The notes beneath the pieces were generated by a model that worked only from the letters and a program-made list of their open reading frames with translations, was not told where the DNA came from and made no database searches. 64,000 nucleotides of DNA from Marinobacterium lutimaris (GTDB lineage: Bacteria > Pseudomonadota > Gammaproteobacteria > Pseudomonadales > Balneatricaceae). The position numbers and the translations under genes are program-made. Below, in pieces: positions 60,820-64,000 of this stretch. How positions within the stretch are numbered: the stretch's first letter is position 1; each line of letters begins with the position of its first letter. The stretch is from NCBI RefSeq assembly GCF_900108065.1, contig NZ_FNVQ01000002.1, positions 248,001-312,000 on the forward strand. Reading direction: 5' to 3'.

Positions 60820-62391
60820 CTACTCGCCATCCAGCCGCCGCACAAAGTCAGACAGACGCCGACCGAGCCCCAGGTAACGTTGCTGCTGCTTCGGTGTTAA
60901 CGCGGCGAATTGCAGCGCGTACAGCGCCTCGTCACACGCCACCAGCAAGGCTCTTGGAATCTCGTCACCCTTGCGGCGACAGAGCTCCAGCGCGGTCTGC
61001 ACCAGGTTGAGGGCGATACTGGGTGTGCCAGGCTGCCGCCGCAGTGCATCGCTGAACGAGACGTAAGCCTCATCGAGCTCCCCATGGCGGAACTGCATCA
61101 TCCCTTTCAGATTCGCCCGCCCCCACTGCAGTTTCGCCATATTTCGGTTCAGCGCCTGGCGGGCCTCCTGGGCTTCAACCTCCACGCTAGATCCCTCCAC
61201 ACCTTCCACCAGCTGCTCCAGCCACATCGCCTGCTCATCCGGCGACAGGCGTCGATAGATAGACATCGCCTCCCCGGCCGACAGATTGGCCTGCTCATCG
61301 TCACCCGCATTGCGATAAATTTCGCTGGCCAGCAGGCGGCTTTTAAAGTGGATGACCGGCTGATCAAGAAAATCGCGCCGCGCCTGTTCCAGCAGACGCA
61401 CCGCCTCCTCCGCCTCAGCCGAGGCCGGGCCACTCATGCGTTTCATCAGCATCCGCACCAGGCCAAAATAGTAATCAGGATGCTGAAAGGCGGAGTAGCG
61501 GCTGTACTGTATCGCAGCACGGAAGGCGTCTACCGCCAGCGCGGTGTCGTTGTTCATTGCTGCCAGGTTAGCCAGGTCACCACGTAACAGCGCCACCGTG
61601 GGCTGCAACACCACCGCCCGGCGCAACAGGCTGGCAGCCTCGCCCAGGTCACCGAAGAGACGGTATACCCGGGCACGCCAGACAAACGCCTCGATACAGA
61701 CCTGCTGCTGGGAAATGACGTGATCCAGCTGCCCCCGCGCCTGAAGGAACCAGCCACTACGACAGGCCGCCATCGCCAGGCCGATACGAATCCAGGGTTT
61801 ATCGCGCGACGCCAGCAGACTGGAAAAAACCTTACGTGCCTCCTCAGCCTGTCCCTGCTGCAGGTAAATAATGCCGCGCAGCCGCTGCAGATAAACGCTT
61901 AACCCAGGATATCGCTCGGCATGCCGGTCGCAGGCTGCCAACGCCGCCTCCCACTCTCCGCGATCCAGCAACGACTCGATAGGACGCAGCGTTTCCTTAA
62001 GCCGCATCAGTTTCTCGATACGCTGACTTAACTGGACCCGGTCATAGGGCTTGGAGATATAGATATCGGGAGCGTTTTCCGGTGAGCCCAGCAGAAGCTC
62101 GGACTTTTCCGGCTCGATCACAAGAATATAAGCGGCGGCGAAAAGGCGACGGCCCTCGGCCTGGAGGTCGAACATCAGCTGCAGGCCGTTTTTCTCGTTG
62201 CGGCCGAGTTCGTAATTGAGGAAAAGGATATCCACAGCCTGCTCCCGCAGCAGGCTAAGCGCCATGTTGACCGAGGAAGCTACCTGAATATCGGAAACAC
62301 CAATCTGCCCCAGGATCGTGCGCAGGGTCTGAAGGTCCTCGAACTTCTTGTCGAGGATCAACGTGGACTTTCCAGAAAACAGGTTTGCCAT
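60820..62391 (-). CDS. Receiver-like domain plus TPR protein
   Basis: A 523-residue cytosolic protein. An N-terminal CheY-like domain (about 8-130) keeps the switch Lys (Lys114 in YISKPYDRVQL) but has Asn59 (ILFLNYELG) where the phospho-accepting Asp is expected. The remaining 390 residues form tetratricopeptide-type helical pairs. It probably acts as a scaffold or pseudo-receiver adaptor. It is close to the exporter genes but convergent with the small plus-strand gene. The ATG follows GAGG. Confidence 0.85.
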   Translation of the reverse strand: MANLFSGKSTLILDKKFEDLQTLRTILGQIGVSDIQVASSVNMALSLLREQAVDILFLNYELGRNEKNGLQLMFDLQAEGRRLFAAAYILVIEPEKSELLLGSPENAPDIYISKPYDRVQLSQRIEKLMRLKETLRPIESLLDRGEWEAALAACDRHAERYPGLSVYLQRLRGIIYLQQGQAEEARKVFSSLLASRDKPWIRIGLAMAACRSGWFLQARGQLDHVISQQQVCIEAFVWRARVYRLFGDLGEAASLLRRAVVLQPTVALLRGDLANLAAMNNDTALAVDAFRAAIQYSRYSAFQHPDYYFGLVRMLMKRMSGPASAEAEEAVRLLEQARRDFLDQPVIHFKSRLLASEIYRNAGDDEQANLSAGEAMSIYRRLSPDEQAMWLEQLVEGVEGSSVEVEAQEARQALNRNMAKLQWGRANLKGMMQFRHGELDEAYVSFSDALRRQPGTPSIALNLVQTALELCRRKGDEIPRALLVACDEALYALQFAALTPKQQQRYLGLGRRLSDFVRRLDGE

Positions 62392-62477
62392 AGCCTCAGC
62401 CGTAACCGACTTTTTGCAAAAGTAGCATGAGAATCAGTAAATTAGCAAAAACCACGGCGATTGCGCGCGACAGACAT

Positions 62478-62514
62478 AAAAAAGACCCGCGAGCACCAGG
62501 CTGGCGGGTCTTTT
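62478..62514. terminator. Terminator after argG
   Basis: An 11-bp stem AAAAGACCCGC/GCGGGTCTTTT with a U-tract in both directions, 24 bp beyond the argG stop codon on the minus strand. Confidence 0.92.
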
Positions 62515-62537
62515 CTGAAGATATTGGCGCGCGGGGA

Positions 62538-63764
<1,227 letters not shown>

Positions 63765-63876
63765 GTATGCGACTCCAGATCACAGAAACCCGGCCCCCGA
63801 ATGGAGGGAACCGGTTAGAAATTCTAAAAGGCGGTAAGTATAACAGATTGCGCACGCACGCAGAACCAGCCCCTGC

Positions 63877-64000
63877 TCAGAGACTGGTACCTTCTTCACG
63901 CTCCAGGCGCACTGTGACACGGCGGTTACGGGCACGATTTTCGGCACTGTTGTTGGGCACAACAGGATAGCGCTCACCGTGATAGCGGGTGATGATCTTG
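63877..64000 (-). CDS. OmpA-family protein, C-terminal end only (partial)
   Basis: The last 41 codons of a minus-strand gene that begins beyond the window. The readable end ITRYHGERYPVVPN, then NRARNRRVTVRLER, is the conserved peptidoglycan-binding OmpA/MotB C-terminal motif (NRRV). It ends with TGA at 63879-63877. The N-terminal part, and thus the type of protein, is not visible. Confidence 0.85.
   Translation of the reverse strand, partial: KIITRYHGERYPVVPNNSAENRARNRRVTVRLEREEGTSL

Overview
The window is one contiguous, GC-rich, densely packed bacterial chromosome segment, most likely from a marine gammaproteobacterium of the Oceanospirillales/Alteromonadales kind. The reasons are a Pseudomonas-like polyamine and L-lactate gene set, tripartite tricarboxylate (TTT) transporters, a Gram-negative class GN sortase with its VIT/VWA partner, REP-like palindromes, and a complete mevalonate pathway. 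The genus cannot be fixed from sequence alone. No rRNA, tRNA, CRISPR array, phage or insertion sequence was seen.

Layout. 1-2106: a TTT transporter (tctA cut by the window edge, tctB, tctC). 2440-20805: a large arginine/agmatine/putrescine catabolic region. It holds the minus-strand operon puuA-aguB-aguA-puuB, a divergent second glutamylpolyamine synthetase, a potFGHI-type ABC importer, a yrbL-like gene, a glutamine amidotransferase, a putrescine aminotransferase (spuC), a LuxR/NarL-type regulator, a CHASE-GGDEF diguanylate cyclase and an aldehyde dehydrogenase (puuC). Together these import polyamines or make putrescine from agmatine, glutamylate or transaminate it, and oxidise the aldehyde towards GABA. 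A shared 16-bp palindrome with 7-2-7 spacing lies in three of these promoters. 21192-24905: GntR regulator and lutABC for L-lactate oxidation. 25101-27771: a DUF2236 protein and a secreted sulfatase. 28434-29762: a soluble BdlA-like PAS-PAS-MCP protein. 29852-37975: a sugar-acid operon (UxaA/GarD-type dehydratase, semialdehyde dehydrogenase, HpcH/HpaI aldolase, TTT transporter) with a divergent LysR regulator.

38007-43439: small envelope and hypothetical genes and DNA polymerase II. 43446-54661: mevalonate pathway (mvaA, type 2 idi, mvaS, two GHMP kinases, and mvaD apart), interrupted by a four-gene module: sortase, VIT/VWA sortase target, and a divergent two-component pair that looks like CreBC rather than a generic kinase pair. 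A cre-tag-like direct repeat (TTCAC-N6-TTCAA) sits directly upstream of a -35-like hexamer in front of the sortase-target gene. This is the most interesting candidate system in the window: an envelope-stress two-component system apparently wired to a one-target Gram-negative sortase.

54815-62391: a type I secretion system (TolC, HlyD, LapB-like ABC exporter) flanked by two proteins with degenerate receiver domains, and a small conserved protein. 62538-63764: argG. 63877-64000: the C-terminal end of an OmpA-family protein.
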